DNA from: Candidatus Nitrosoglobus terrae
GTDB taxonomy: Bacteria; Pseudomonadota; Gammaproteobacteria; Nitrosococcales; Nitrosococcaceae
Reading direction: 5' to 3'
NCBI RefSeq assembly: GCF_002356115.1
Contig: NZ_AP014836.1
Coordinates: forward strand, 1-64,000
DNA length: 64,000 nucleotides
Shown here piece by piece: positions 39,688 to 48,514 of this stretch. Made by a program: the position numbers and the translations under genes. The notes beneath the pieces were generated by a model. The model saw nothing but the letters and a program-made list of their open reading frames with translations. It did not search any database and had not been told where the DNA came from. How positions within the stretch are numbered: the first letter of the stretch is position 1; every line of letters starts with the position of its first letter.

Positions 39688-40320
39688 TTAGCTTACGCCG
39701 TTCCATGCCAAGAAATTGGCAAGTAATTGCAGCCCAAGCTGCTGGCTTTTTTCTGGGTGGAATTGGACTACAAAAATATTGTCTTGAACTAATGCTGAGG
39801 CAAAGGGAGTAGAATAATTTGTACGGCTAGCTATTAAAGAAGGTTTATCAGGTACCGCGTAATAGCTATGAACAAAATAAAATCGACTATCTTGGGGAAT
39901 ATTGTTCCACAATGGATGAGCACGTTCTTGATGGACTTGATTCCACCCCATATGAGGTACCTTAAACTGATTATTATTAGTATTAAGATGAAGTACTTTT
40001 CCAGACAGTAGCCCAAGACATGGAGTGCCTTGATTTTCCTCACTAAACTCAAGTAATGCCTGCATTCCAAGGCAAATACCTAGAAATGGCCGGTCAGTAG
40101 CACATTGCGTGATAATAGTATCTAAATTTAAGCGCTGTAGCTCACGTATACAATCACGAATAGCGCCTACTCCTGGAAAAACTACCCGGCTGGCGTTACG
40201 TATTCGCTGTGGATTACTGGTGATTTCTACCCGGATATCACTTGTAGCAACCTGCTGTAATGCTTTAGAGACTGATCTAAGGTTGCCCATACCATAATCA
40301 ACTACTGCAATGCTGGACAT
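39688..40320 (-). CDS. hisH: Imidazole glycerol phosphate synthase subunit HisH
   Basis: Glutaminase subunit that supplies ammonia to HisF. The 210-residue class I amidotransferase has VVDYGMGNLRSV at the N terminus, the nucleophile motif GICLGMQALLEFSEE and the histidine-glutamate pair in VVQFHPEKSQQ. It follows hisB by 36 bases. Confidence 0.97.
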   Translation of the reverse strand: MSSIAVVDYGMGNLRSVSKALQQVATSDIRVEITSNPQRIRNASRVVFPGVGAIRDCIRELQRLNLDTIITQCATDRPFLGICLGMQALLEFSEENQGTPCLGLLSGKVLHLNTNNNQFKVPHMGWNQVHQERAHPLWNNIPQDSRFYFVHSYYAVPDKPSLIASRTNYSTPFASALVQDNIFVVQFHPEKSQQLGLQLLANFLAWNGVS

Positions 40321-40356
40321 AATTTATAAACTTAAATTTGAAATGCTGCCCCTAAT

Positions 40357-40947
40357 TTACAAAGTGCCTTTAGTAGAAGGTAATAGCCCTAATTGGCGTG
40401 TATCTTGATCTACTGCTAAGCGTAATGCACGACCGAAGGCTTTAAAAATAGTTTCTGCAATATGATGAGCATTTCGCCCTTGTAGATTGTCAATATGCAA
40501 AGTTATAGCAGCATGATTTACTAATCCTTGAAAGAACTCTTGAATGAGATCAACATCAAAATTACCAATGCGAGCTTGTTGGTAATTTACACGATAGTGT
40601 AAACTCGGCCGCCCTGAAAAATCGAGTACCACACGGGAAAGCGCTTCATCCAGAGGAACATAGGCATGCCCAAAACGTTGAATTCCTATCTTATCCCCGA
40701 TTGCTTGTTTTAAGGCTTGACCTAAGGTAATACCAATATCTTCAATAGTATGGTGTGAATCAATATGTAAATCACCCGATGCTTTTATTGTGAGATCCAA
40801 TAATCCATGTCTACTTATCTGCTCTAGCATATGATCGAGGAAAGGAAGACCTGTCTCAGCAGTAAAACACCCTTTTCCTGCTAGATTGAGCGTAACTTCA
40901 ATACGAGTTTCTAATGTTTCTCGGTAGATGGTGGCTGTACGATTCAA
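40357..40947 (-). CDS. hisB: Imidazoleglycerol-phosphate dehydratase
   Basis: Dehydrates imidazole glycerol phosphate. The 196 residues include [13 protein letters not shown], the metal-binding [17 protein letters not shown] and [17 protein letters not shown] near the end. It is the monofunctional enzyme, without the histidinol-phosphate phosphatase domain of enterics, so that activity must be encoded elsewhere. It is the first gene of the hisBHAFIE-HIT-tatABC run; the 520-base gap upstream should hold the promoter. Confidence 0.97.
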   Translation of the reverse strand: MNRTATIYRETLETRIEVTLNLAGKGCFTAETGLPFLDHMLEQISRHGLLDLTIKASGDLHIDSHHTIEDIGITLGQALKQAIGDKIGIQRFGHAYVPLDEALSRVVLDFSGRPSLHYRVNYQQARIGNFDVDLIQEFFQGLVNHAAITLHIDNLQGRNAHHIAETIFKAFGRALRLAVDQDTRQLGLLPSTKGTL

Positions 40948-41467
40948 GACGATCTTTCCTCCCTGATAAAGGGTCTACTTCAATATCTATTTATTACAGT
41001 ATAGAAGAAATTAATTTTTAAAAGCTATACTTTTAAAGTATCTTAAAACACTCTATATATTTTGGATCTTAGTAAGTTAATCAGTTTAAGGTTTAGCTAA
41101 AGTTAAATATTTAGTAAGTTAAATGAAATCCCGCTCACAGATGTACCTAAAAGTTATTGCCTATTCTATTAATCATGGTTGCATATAGAATAAGACCCTT
41201 ATAATATACTGATTTACTAAATTTGGTATCAATATAAATTTTTAGTTGCAAACTGTTTCATTTGTTCTATTATATTTATTAAATATACATATTATATATA
41301 TGTTTTAAATGGATAGGAAATATAAACCGTTATTGATGTACGTTTGGCGGTTAATACTCTTTATCAGAGGGAAAGACTGGGTATTTAAAAAAATTAAGCT
41401 AATTAAGATAATAGATATTGGATAAATATCCAGAAAGGGCGATCCATATATTTAGGAGTAATTAATA
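40948..41467. other. 520-base intergenic region between divergent hisB and cytochrome c genes
   Basis: Very AT-rich, with no convincing gene. It must carry promoters for the his operon (minus) and for the cytochrome/oxidase genes (plus). TTAGTAAGTTA occurs twice (about 41069 and 41111) as a short direct repeat. No attenuator-like histidine-rich leader peptide is visible in front of hisB. Confidence 0.6.
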
Positions 41468-41800
41468 ATGGGTAAGAAAAATTTCTCTATTTTTTTGGGG
41501 GTCAGTATATTTTTATTGGCTAGCTCAGTTGCTCAAGCTACAAGTGATGGAGATCCCGAAGCTGGTCGGCAAAAAACAGACAGGATGAACTGTGCAGGTT
41601 GTCATGGTATTCCAGGTTATAATAACGCTTATCCGACCTACCCCGTGCCAAAATTAGGTGGACAGCATGCGGAATACATAGTATCTGCTCTTCAAGCATA
41701 TAAGTCTGGCACTCGAAAGCATCCACCAATGGAGGGTACGGCTAGTGGGTTATCTGAGCAAGATATGCTTGATATTGCTGCTTTTCTTGCTAGTAAATAA
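41468..41800 (+). CDS. Periplasmic class I cytochrome c
   Basis: Small electron-transfer protein. The 110 residues have a signal peptide (about 1-24, cleavage near AQA), one haem site CAGCH (42-46), the GGQHAEYIVSALQAYKSGTR stretch typical of c4-like monohaem domains and a likely methionine ligand in KHPPMEG. An AGGAG precedes the ATG. A second cytochrome follows after 59 bases, and the aa3 oxidase genes lie downstream, so it may donate electrons to that oxidase; this is inference. Confidence 0.92.
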   Translation: MGKKNFSIFLGVSIFLLASSVAQATSDGDPEAGRQKTDRMNCAGCHGIPGYNNAYPTYPVPKLGGQHAEYIVSALQAYKSGTRKHPPMEGTASGLSEQDMLDIAAFLASK

Positions 41801-41859
41801 ATAAAATTTAAAGGTAACGAGTGATAATAGCTAAAGCAAGTCATTAAGGAGAATTTTTG

Positions 41860-42207
41860 ATGTTAAAACGGCGATTGCTTCTACTTATTCCTATATTTGG
41901 GGTTTTTATTTCCAGTTCTGTATTAGCTGCGGCAAAAGGAGATCCAGCGGCAGGAAAAGAAAAATCTCAAGCTTGCGCTTCCTGTCATGGAGCAGATGGG
42001 AATAGTCCATCACCGCAATTCCCTAAGTTGGCCGGGCAGAATGCTGGTTATATAGTGCATGCTTTAACGGCTTATCAGACAGGTAAAAGAGAAAATGCTA
42101 TGATGCAACCAATGGCAGCACCGCTCTCTGAGCAAGATAAACAGGATCTAGCCGCTTATTTTGCTAGCCAGAAAGGGCTTGTGCTCCCTTGGAAAATTAC
42201 AAGGTAA
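41860..42207 (+). CDS. Periplasmic class I cytochrome c, second copy
   Basis: Similar in design to the preceding cytochrome. The 115 residues have a signal peptide (about 1-24), one haem site CASCH (39-43), KLAGQNAGYIVHALTAYQTG and a methionine ligand in the MMQPMAAPLS region. The ATG at 41860 is chosen because AAGGAG ends eight bases upstream. Compared with its neighbour it lacks the insert after the haem site. The pair resembles the two halves of a dihaem cytochrome c4 split into separate genes. Confidence 0.92.
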   Translation: MLKRRLLLLIPIFGVFISSSVLAAAKGDPAAGKEKSQACASCHGADGNSPSPQFPKLAGQNAGYIVHALTAYQTGKRENAMMQPMAAPLSEQDKQDLAAYFASQKGLVLPWKITR

Positions 42208-42358
42208 ATTTTAGGAGCCTTTTAAAACCCTGTACTGATCAATATTCTAAAAATCTCAGCTAGTTTTTTGGTTAGATTATCTGAGGGGGATAGGGATTGA
42301 TAATTTGAGGTTAACTTAATTTAATGATATAGGGTTTTTTCAAGCTTAGGGTGCAATC

Positions 42359-42847
42359 ATGGTTTCCAAGCGATTTGAGCTTAGTAAAAATGAATTTCAA
42401 TTTATTCTTCAACCTAATAATTCACTTAGTTGGAGTAGAATGAAAATAGTTCTTTTTGCTGTAGGAGCTACCCTAGGTGTAATTTCTGCAGGGTTTGCCT
42501 TCTTAGGTCTATGGTTGGTTTTTCCATTTGCCGGGCTAGAATTGCTAGCTTTAGGTACTGCCTTTTATCTTTGTGCCCATCAAGCTCAGCGTTGGGAGGT
42601 GATTACCATTGATCAGGATGCCATTAAAGTTGAGGTTTTTCATGGCCATAAGATGACCAGAGAAACATTTAAGTTTCATCGCTATTGGGCAAGGGTTCGA
42701 ATAATGAAGATCTTACCTCATACATGGTATATGAGCCACCTGATGATAGGTTCACATGGGTCTGAGGTGGAAGTAGGTGTTTTTCTTAATGAAGATGAGC
42801 GCCTTTATCTAGCCAAAGAGTTACAGGAGACTTGTAGCTTTTCCTAG
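42359..42847 (+). CDS. DUF2244 family membrane protein
   Basis: The 162 residues match the DUF2244 family: two adjacent membrane spans (about 27-48 and 52-72) followed by a soluble part with WEVITIDQDAIKVE and VEVGVFLNEDERLYLAKEL. Such genes frequently lie just upstream of coxB in beta- and gammaproteobacteria, as here, which suggests a link to oxidase assembly or stability. No biochemical function is established to my knowledge. Confidence 0.88.
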   Translation: MVSKRFELSKNEFQFILQPNNSLSWSRMKIVLFAVGATLGVISAGFAFLGLWLVFPFAGLELLALGTAFYLCAHQAQRWEVITIDQDAIKVEVFHGHKMTRETFKFHRYWARVRIMKILPHTWYMSHLMIGSHGSEVEVGVFLNEDERLYLAKELQETCSFS

Positions 42848-42960
42848 TTTTATATTAGCTAGTTAGATGGGTATATAAAATATATTATATATACATATTT
42901 ATGTGCTATTTTACTATCATGTTAACGATATTAATTAATTGACAGCAGGAGGGGAAATGA

Positions 42961-43803
42961 ATGAGCCTGTCTGATAAAAAAAGCTTGTTTGCGACTATCG
43001 CAGGGGGTATAGGCTTACTTCTAATAAGTGGAGGTGCCAGTGCCGAATATGTGTTTAATCTGACTGAAGGAGTGACTCCCACTTCAAAAGAAATATATGA
43101 TTTACATATGTATATCTTTTGGATTTGCGTTGCTATTGGCGTAGTAGTTTATGGCATCATGGGATGGTCTATGTACCATCATCGTAAATCTAAGGGCGCA
43201 AAAGCAAGCCAGTTCCATGAGAATACAGTGCTTGAGGTGGTATGGACGGTTATCCCGTTTTTAATTCTGATTGCTGTTGCAGTACCAGCAACCTCGGCTA
43301 TGTTTCGTGCCTATAATACCTCTGACCCTGATATGACTATTAAAGTAACAGGTTATCAATGGCGGTGGCATTACGATTATTTAGATCATGGGTTTGGCTT
43401 TACAAGTACTTTGACTACCCCTATGGAACAGGTTGAGAATAAGGCGCCTAAGGGCGAAAATTACCTACTAGAGGTAGATAACTCGCTGGTGCTGCCAATT
43501 AACAAAAAAATACGTTTTGCCATTACAAGTGATGATGTAAACCATGCTTGGTGGCTACCCGCATTTGGCTTTAAGCAAGATGCAATTCCTGGCTATATTA
43601 ATGATGCTTGGGCGGTTATAGAAAAACCGGGTATTTATAGAGGTCAATGTACAGAGCTTTGTGGCCGAGGTCATGCCTTTATGCCTATTGTAGTCGAGGC
43701 TAAGACTGAGAAAGAGTTTGACCAATGGGTAGCGGATCAAAAAAAGGGAAAAGAAGTCGCTTTAACGGGTAAGGAGTTAAGTAATACCGTTGCCCAACAA
43801 TAG
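42961..43803 (+). CDS. coxB: Cytochrome c oxidase subunit II
   Basis: Carries the CuA centre that accepts electrons from cytochrome c. The 280 residues have a signal peptide, two membrane spans (about 48-70 and 92-113), the aromatic YQWRWHYDY and the CuA site CTELCGRGHAFM near residue 230 with both cysteines, the histidine and the methionine. AGGAGG lies seven bases upstream of the ATG. No haem c domain is fused to its C terminus. Confidence 0.97.
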   Translation: MSLSDKKSLFATIAGGIGLLLISGGASAEYVFNLTEGVTPTSKEIYDLHMYIFWICVAIGVVVYGIMGWSMYHHRKSKGAKASQFHENTVLEVVWTVIPFLILIAVAVPATSAMFRAYNTSDPDMTIKVTGYQWRWHYDYLDHGFGFTSTLTTPMEQVENKAPKGENYLLEVDNSLVLPINKKIRFAITSDDVNHAWWLPAFGFKQDAIPGYINDAWAVIEKPGIYRGQCTELCGRGHAFMPIVVEAKTEKEFDQWVADQKKGKEVALTGKELSNTVAQQ

Positions 43804-43945
43804 CATGAGTGAAGTAAAAGGTTTATACCTTTTACTAAAGTAAGCGTGTAATTCTCATAATTTAGGAAAAAATGAGGAAATAAGCGTAATAAATAACCGC
43901 AGCAGGTGGTTTGAATAAGGATCGATTGTGTAGAGGAGAAATTAT

Positions 43946-45523
43946 ATGAGCGTAGCAGCAGCACACGATAGTCATGCGCATCATCCCTCAGGGATCGGGC
44001 GCTGGATATTTACTACCAATCATAAGGACATTGGTACGTTGTACATGTGGATTAGCTGTATTATGTTTTTTATTGGCGGCACAATGGCGCTAGTGTTTCG
44101 GGCTGAGCTTTTTGCCCCTGGGTTACAGATTTTAGATCCACAAAAATTTAATGAACTAGTTACCCTTCATGGATTGATTATGATTTTTGGTGCCTTAATG
44201 CCAGCTTTGGCTGGGTTGGCTAATTGGCAAATCCCATTAATGATTGGCGCACCAGATATGGCGCTCCCACGCTTAAATAACTGGAGCTTCTGGATTTTAC
44301 CTTTTGCTTTTAGCTTGCTTGTTGGGAGTTCGTTTGCGCCAGGTGGTGCCCCTGCTGGCGGGTGGACCATGTATCCACCTTTATTTATTCAAGGGGGACC
44401 AGGTACTGATATGGCTATTTTTGCTGTCCATCTCATGGGTCTTTCTTCCATTTTAGCTTCAATTAATATCATTACTACCGTCTTAAATATGCGCGCTCCT
44501 GGTATGACCTTAATGAAGATGCCGCTGTTTGTCTGGTCATGGCTAATCAGCGCATTTTTACTTGTTACTATCATGCCAGTACTTGCTGGTGCTGTTACCA
44601 TGGAGCTTACCGATCGTCATTTTGGTACCAGCTTCTTTAACGCGGCTGGTGGTGGCGATCCAGTCATGTTCCAGCATATTTTCTGGTTTTTTGGCCATCC
44701 TGAAGTCTATATCTTGGTTCTACCCATTTTTGGAGTTCTCTCGGAAATTATTCCAACTTTTTCTCGTAAGCCCTTATTTGGCCATAACTCAATGGTATAT
44801 GCCTTAGCCGCTATTGCTTTCCTTTCTTTTATCGTATGGGCCCACCATATGTTCACTGTAGGAATGCCGGTTGCGGGAGAATTGTATTTCACATACGCGA
44901 CTATCATGATATCTGTCCCTACGGGTATTAAGGTTTTTAACTGGGTTGCTACTATGTGGCGTGGTTCTATGACCTTTGAGGTCGCCATGTTATGGTGTAT
45001 AGCCAGTATTGTTTTATTTACAATTGGTGGCCTTACCGGTTTGATGATGGGAGTATCTTTAGTAGATTTCCAATATCAAGATACCTATTTTATCGTTTCC
45101 CATTTCCACTATGTAGTGCTGCCTATAACAGTATTCGGTACCTTTGCTGCTGTTTTTTATTGGTTCCCAAAATGGACTGGGAAAATGCTGGATGAGCGTT
45201 TAGGGAAATGGCATTTCTGGCTATCAGTGATTTCGATGAATATTATTTTTATGCCTCAAAATTTCCTAGGGTTGGCAGGTATGCCACGGCGAATTGCAGA
45301 CTACTCCGTTCAATTTACAGAGTTTAATATGATGTCTACTGTAGGCGCTTTTATTTTTGGAGTGTCTCAGCTGATCTTCGTATACCTTCTTATTAAGGCA
45401 ATTCGTAGTGAGGCTGTAGAAAAAGTCTCTGATCAAGCTTGGGAAAGTGCTCAAGGATTAGAATGGACTATTAGCTCTCCAGCGCCTTATCATAGCTTTA
45501 CCACTCCGCCTCGTATTAAATAA
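43946..45523 (+). CDS. coxA: Cytochrome c oxidase subunit I
   Basis: Catalytic subunit of an aa3-type oxidase with haems a and a3 and CuB. The 525 residues have about twelve spans. Low-spin haem ligand in VTLHGLIMIF, the CuB/Tyr element FGHPEVYILVLP, the two CuB histidines in WAHHMFTVG and the haem ligands in VSHFHYVV are all present. The YILVLPIFG sequence with glutamate in HPEVY indicates the A-family with a D-channel. It follows coxB by 142 bases and precedes the small assembly gene and ctaG. Confidence 0.98.
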   Translation: MSVAAAHDSHAHHPSGIGRWIFTTNHKDIGTLYMWISCIMFFIGGTMALVFRAELFAPGLQILDPQKFNELVTLHGLIMIFGALMPALAGLANWQIPLMIGAPDMALPRLNNWSFWILPFAFSLLVGSSFAPGGAPAGGWTMYPPLFIQGGPGTDMAIFAVHLMGLSSILASINIITTVLNMRAPGMTLMKMPLFVWSWLISAFLLVTIMPVLAGAVTMELTDRHFGTSFFNAAGGGDPVMFQHIFWFFGHPEVYILVLPIFGVLSEIIPTFSRKPLFGHNSMVYALAAIAFLSFIVWAHHMFTVGMPVAGELYFTYATIMISVPTGIKVFNWVATMWRGSMTFEVAMLWCIASIVLFTIGGLTGLMMGVSLVDFQYQDTYFIVSHFHYVVLPITVFGTFAAVFYWFPKWTGKMLDERLGKWHFWLSVISMNIIFMPQNFLGLAGMPRRIADYSVQFTEFNMMSTVGAFIFGVSQLIFVYLLIKAIRSEAVEKVSDQAWESAQGLEWTISSPAPYHSFTTPPRIK

Positions 45524-45548
45524 AATGAGGATTAAGGTTAATTAAGCT

Positions 45549-45683
45549 ATGTCTGATGAGCTAGAGCCTTTTCATGATCAGAGCCGGCGTCGGGCGAAAG
45601 CCCGACTCACCGGGTGGGTGCTTTTTGGAATTTCTTTAGCTATTTATTTTCTATTCATATATCTACATGTGATAAAGAGATGA
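45549..45683 (+). CDS. Small single-span protein, probable cytochrome oxidase assembly peptide
   Basis: A 44-residue frame between coxA and ctaG, easily overlooked because of its size. It begins MSDELEPFHDQSRRRAKARL and then has a single hydrophobic span (about 23-40) and a short basic end. Its TGA overlaps the ATG of ctaG in ATGA (45680-45683), which supports translation. Short membrane proteins of this kind occur at the same place in many proteobacterial cox operons and are annotated as cytochrome oxidase small assembly proteins. I see no clear Shine-Dalgarno. Confidence 0.75.
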   Translation: MSDELEPFHDQSRRRAKARLTGWVLFGISLAIYFLFIYLHVIKR

Positions 45684-46234
45684 ATGTAGCTGGCACAAGA
45701 GAAGAAATTGATAAACATAGGCGTAGATTAGTAATAAAGCTAACTTTAGTAGTAGTAGCTATGTTTGGCTTCGGCTATCTTCTGATACCACTCTATAATG
45801 CATTTTGTAGTATTACTGGTCTGAATGGTAAGCCGAGCAGTAGCGCAGTTTCTGCTACTCAAGCTAAAGCTGTAAAAATAGATACTAACCGAACAGTTAG
45901 TGTTGAATTTATAGCAACAGTGAACAGCGATCTTCCTTGGGAGTTTAAATCTGAGGTGTATAAAGTTTCCATGCATCCTGGTGAGATCGTTAAGGCTAAT
46001 TTTTATGTTCATAATTTAGAAAATCAAGCGGTGGTTGGCAGGGCAATACCTAGTATTAGTCCTGGTCTAGCAGCGAAACATTTGCATAAAACAGAATGTT
46101 TTTGCTTTACTGAGCAGACTCTTCAAGCAAACGAGAGTAGAGAGATGCCGGTAGTGTTTTATATAGATCCTGATCTACCAGAAGCTTACTCCAATATGAT
46201 TTTGTCATATACTTTTTATAAGGCTAATACTTAG
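45680..46234 (+). CDS. ctaG: Cytochrome c oxidase assembly protein CtaG/Cox11
   Basis: Delivers copper to the CuB site of subunit I. The 184 residues have an N-terminal span (about 18-37), then a periplasmic immunoglobulin-like domain with the copper-binding CFCF (cysteines 140 and 142), HLHKTECFCFTEQTL and the closing FYIDPDLPEAY. The ATG at 45680 overlaps the stop of the small gene upstream; a longer frame from 45614 would add unconserved residues that coincide with the small gene in another frame. Confidence 0.95.
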   Translation: MNVAGTREEIDKHRRRLVIKLTLVVVAMFGFGYLLIPLYNAFCSITGLNGKPSSSAVSATQAKAVKIDTNRTVSVEFIATVNSDLPWEFKSEVYKVSMHPGEIVKANFYVHNLENQAVVGRAIPSISPGLAAKHLHKTECFCFTEQTLQANESREMPVVFYIDPDLPEAYSNMILSYTFYKANT

Positions 46235-46368
46235 TTTTTTAATAAAGCTAGGGTAAAAATTGCCTATATATAATATTTTTTTTGATACTTGTAAGTGAAT
46301 AAAACAGACAGCGATAGTTATACGTAGGATAACTATTATGATTAAAATAACGCGGGAGGATACATCTT

Positions 46369-47235
46369 ATGGCGCATGCTCACGGGGAGTATTATCTACC
46401 CCAACCTAGCTATTGGCCAATAATTGGAACTATAGCTATTTTTACAACGCTTTCAAGCTTTGCTGCCTACCTCAACGGCGTTGAGATAGGCGGATATGGG
46501 ATGATTGGTGGTATTGCCCTCTTATTGTTTATGATGTTTGGTTGGTTTAGGGTAGTTATTAATGAGAGTGAATCTGGGCTTTATAACGAGCAAGTAGATC
46601 GATCTTTCCGATGGGGAATGATTTGGTTTATTTTCTCAGAAGTTTTCTTTTTTGCAGGGTTTTTTGGTGCCCTTCTTTATACGCGTGTTTTTTCGCTACC
46701 TTGGCTTTTAGGTGAAGGAGATAAGGGAGCTGCCCACACCCTTCTATGGCCGGAGTTTACTGAAAACTGGCCAAGTAATGGTCCTGCTGGTATTGGCGGT
46801 GATTTTGAGTCCATGGAAGCATGGGGCATACCCGCACTTAACACACTCATTCTTCTTACGAGTGGGGCAACCGTTACTTGGGCTCATTGGGCGCTTAAGG
46901 CAGATAACCGTAGAAATCTTATTTTAGGCTTATTCTTAACTTTTAGCTTAGGGCTAACCTTTGTTGGATGTCAGGCCTATGAATATAGTCATGCTTATAC
47001 TCATATGAATCTAACGCTGGGATCTGGGGTTTACGGCTCAGTGTTTTTCATGCTCACAGGGTTTCACGGCTTCCATGTGACCGTTGGCTCTATCATGCTA
47101 ATCACCATTTTCTTACGCTCTATACGGGGCCACTTCACGCCTAAGCACCATTTTGCTTTTGAAGCGGTTGCTTGGTACTGGCACTTTGTTGATATAGTAT
47201 GGCTAGGTCTTTTTATATTTGTTTATTGGATATAG
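46369..47235 (+). CDS. coxC: Cytochrome c oxidase subunit III
   Basis: Seven-span subunit that stabilises the oxidase core. The 288 residues include YYLPQPSYWPIIG, RWGMIWFIFSEVFFFAGFFGA with the family glutamate (string shortened to its core FSEVFFFAGF for recognition), FHVTVGSIMLI and WYWHFVDIVWLGLFIFVY at the end. GGGAGGA precedes the ATG. It ends the plus-strand cox run; a strong hairpin lies 26 bases downstream. Confidence 0.97.
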   Translation: MAHAHGEYYLPQPSYWPIIGTIAIFTTLSSFAAYLNGVEIGGYGMIGGIALLLFMMFGWFRVVINESESGLYNEQVDRSFRWGMIWFIFSEVFFFAGFFGALLYTRVFSLPWLLGEGDKGAAHTLLWPEFTENWPSNGPAGIGGDFESMEAWGIPALNTLILLTSGATVTWAHWALKADNRRNLILGLFLTFSLGLTFVGCQAYEYSHAYTHMNLTLGSGVYGSVFFMLTGFHGFHVTVGSIMLITIFLRSIRGHFTPKHHFAFEAVAWYWHFVDIVWLGLFIFVYWI

Positions 47236-47260
47236 AAGAATAGTATTAGATTTTCTTCTT

Positions 47261-47292
47261 CCTCTCCTACCTAGGAATCTAGGTAGGAGAGG
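47261..47292. terminator. 14-bp hairpin between convergent coxC and DUF2909 gene
   Basis: Bases 47261-47274 pair perfectly with 47279-47292 around a four-base loop. The stem contains about half G/C. It lies in the 76-base gap between two convergent genes, where a bidirectional terminator is expected. Neither side has a long T-run after the stem, so termination strength is uncertain. Confidence 0.55.
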
Positions 47293-47311
47293 GTATAGCC
47301 TCTATTATTTA

Positions 47312-47557
47312 TTAATTAGATTGAATTGTCGTAATTTTTTCAGAATCAAACATTCTTGTATTGGGAGTAATAAGCCCTGTAGCATAACCGATCATTAGCA
47401 AGATAAATATCCCTATAGATAGACTAATACGCCAAGTTAAGGCTTTTACCATCTTATCTGAGTCATCCTCATTCCTTCGCAGCATAGAAAGAAGAGCACT
47501 TCCTAGCGCGTAAAGGGTAGAAATTAAGAAGATAATGATAAGTAATTTGAAGATCAT
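47312..47557 (-). CDS. DUF2909 twin-span membrane protein
   Basis: The 81 residues hold two membrane spans (about 2-23 and 43-65) separated by a charged loop RRNEDDSDKMVKALTWRISLS, shortened here in meaning to its acidic and basic halves. This is the pattern of the DUF2909 twin-transmembrane family, which typically sits beside coxC and surf1, facing them on the opposite strand. AGGAG lies six bases upstream of the ATG, supporting expression. Function unknown. Confidence 0.85.
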   Translation of the reverse strand: MIFKLLIIIFLISTLYALGSALLSMLRRNEDDSDKMVKALTWRISLSIGIFILLMIGYATGLITPNTRMFDSEKITTIQSN

Positions 47558-47732
47558 AGCAGGCTCCTAAAGTTTAAAATAATGAGTAAAGGTATATATA
47601 ATTTATGCCTTTATAAACTATGGAATAGCTGTTATTTTTTAATAAGTCAACCTAAGTAATTCTATTATTATTTGAGCTTAATTATAATTGTGCAGTATAG
47701 CAGTTTCATCTATTAGGAAATAATTCTTAAAC

Positions 47733-48482
47733 ATGCTGTTTCTATTTAAGGATCATAAGATAAACCCTAAACTAGGCTTGATAAGCGTCTTCTTGTTGAT
47801 AACTACTGTACTAATGTCGTTAGGGATATGGCAGCTACAGCGTGCTAAAGAAAAGCGCGCAATTGAGGCTGCTACCAGTGAGCAGAATAATGACTCATTA
47901 CTTTGGATTGGGGATCCTTTATTAGATGAAATAGATAATGAATATCAAAAAGGGGCTGCGCAAGGGTATTTTGATAATAAACATACTATGCTTTTAGATA
48001 ATCAAATTTATCAAGGCCGCGCTGGTTATTATGTATTGACACCGTTGCGTTTAGCGAATAGCAAGAAAGGGTTGCTTATTAATCGAGGGTGGGTACCTGC
48101 AAGTTTATACCGAGAGAAACTTCCTCAAGTAGAGGATGCTTCATCCTTGCTTATCACTGTACACGGGATTTTACATCGACCATCCAATCCCCCTTTTTTC
48201 TTAGGAGAAAAAGAAAGTTTAGATTCTGCGGGATGGCCAAAATTAGTACAGTATATGGATCTTAATAAGCTTCAATTTAAAATAGGTTACTCATTGCAGC
48301 CTTTAATTCTCCAATTAGCTCTAAACGAGCCTTATGGCTTCACTCGTCCATGGTTATCATCTACGCCTGTAATAGGGTCTCAGCGGCATATCGCGTATGC
48401 TATTCAATGGTTTACTATGAGTGTAATTGCCGTAATTGTATTTGTAGTTTTATATAGACGTGAATTTAGTAATAAAAAATAA
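47733..48482 (+). CDS. SURF1 family cytochrome oxidase biogenesis protein
   Basis: SURF1/Shy1 proteins help insert haem a into subunit I. The 249 residues have one span at each end (about 14-34 and 225-244) around a periplasmic domain. Visible family elements are LGIWQLQRAKEKRA, LLINRGWVPAS and YAIQWFTMSVIAVIVFV. It starts the second oxidase-biogenesis run, followed by the thioredoxin-like gene, ctaA and ctaB. Confidence 0.94.
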   Translation: MLFLFKDHKINPKLGLISVFLLITTVLMSLGIWQLQRAKEKRAIEAATSEQNNDSLLWIGDPLLDEIDNEYQKGAAQGYFDNKHTMLLDNQIYQGRAGYYVLTPLRLANSKKGLLINRGWVPASLYREKLPQVEDASSLLITVHGILHRPSNPPFFLGEKESLDSAGWPKLVQYMDLNKLQFKIGYSLQPLILQLALNEPYGFTRPWLSSTPVIGSQRHIAYAIQWFTMSVIAVIVFVVLYRREFSNKK

Positions 48483-48514
48483 TACAGCCAAGAAAGTGAT
48501 AAAGGTGCAGATTA

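Noticed and set aside
45614-45679. Extended N terminus for ctaG
   Set aside because: These bases encode the 44-residue membrane protein in another frame, and the ATG at 45680 matches the usual CtaG start.
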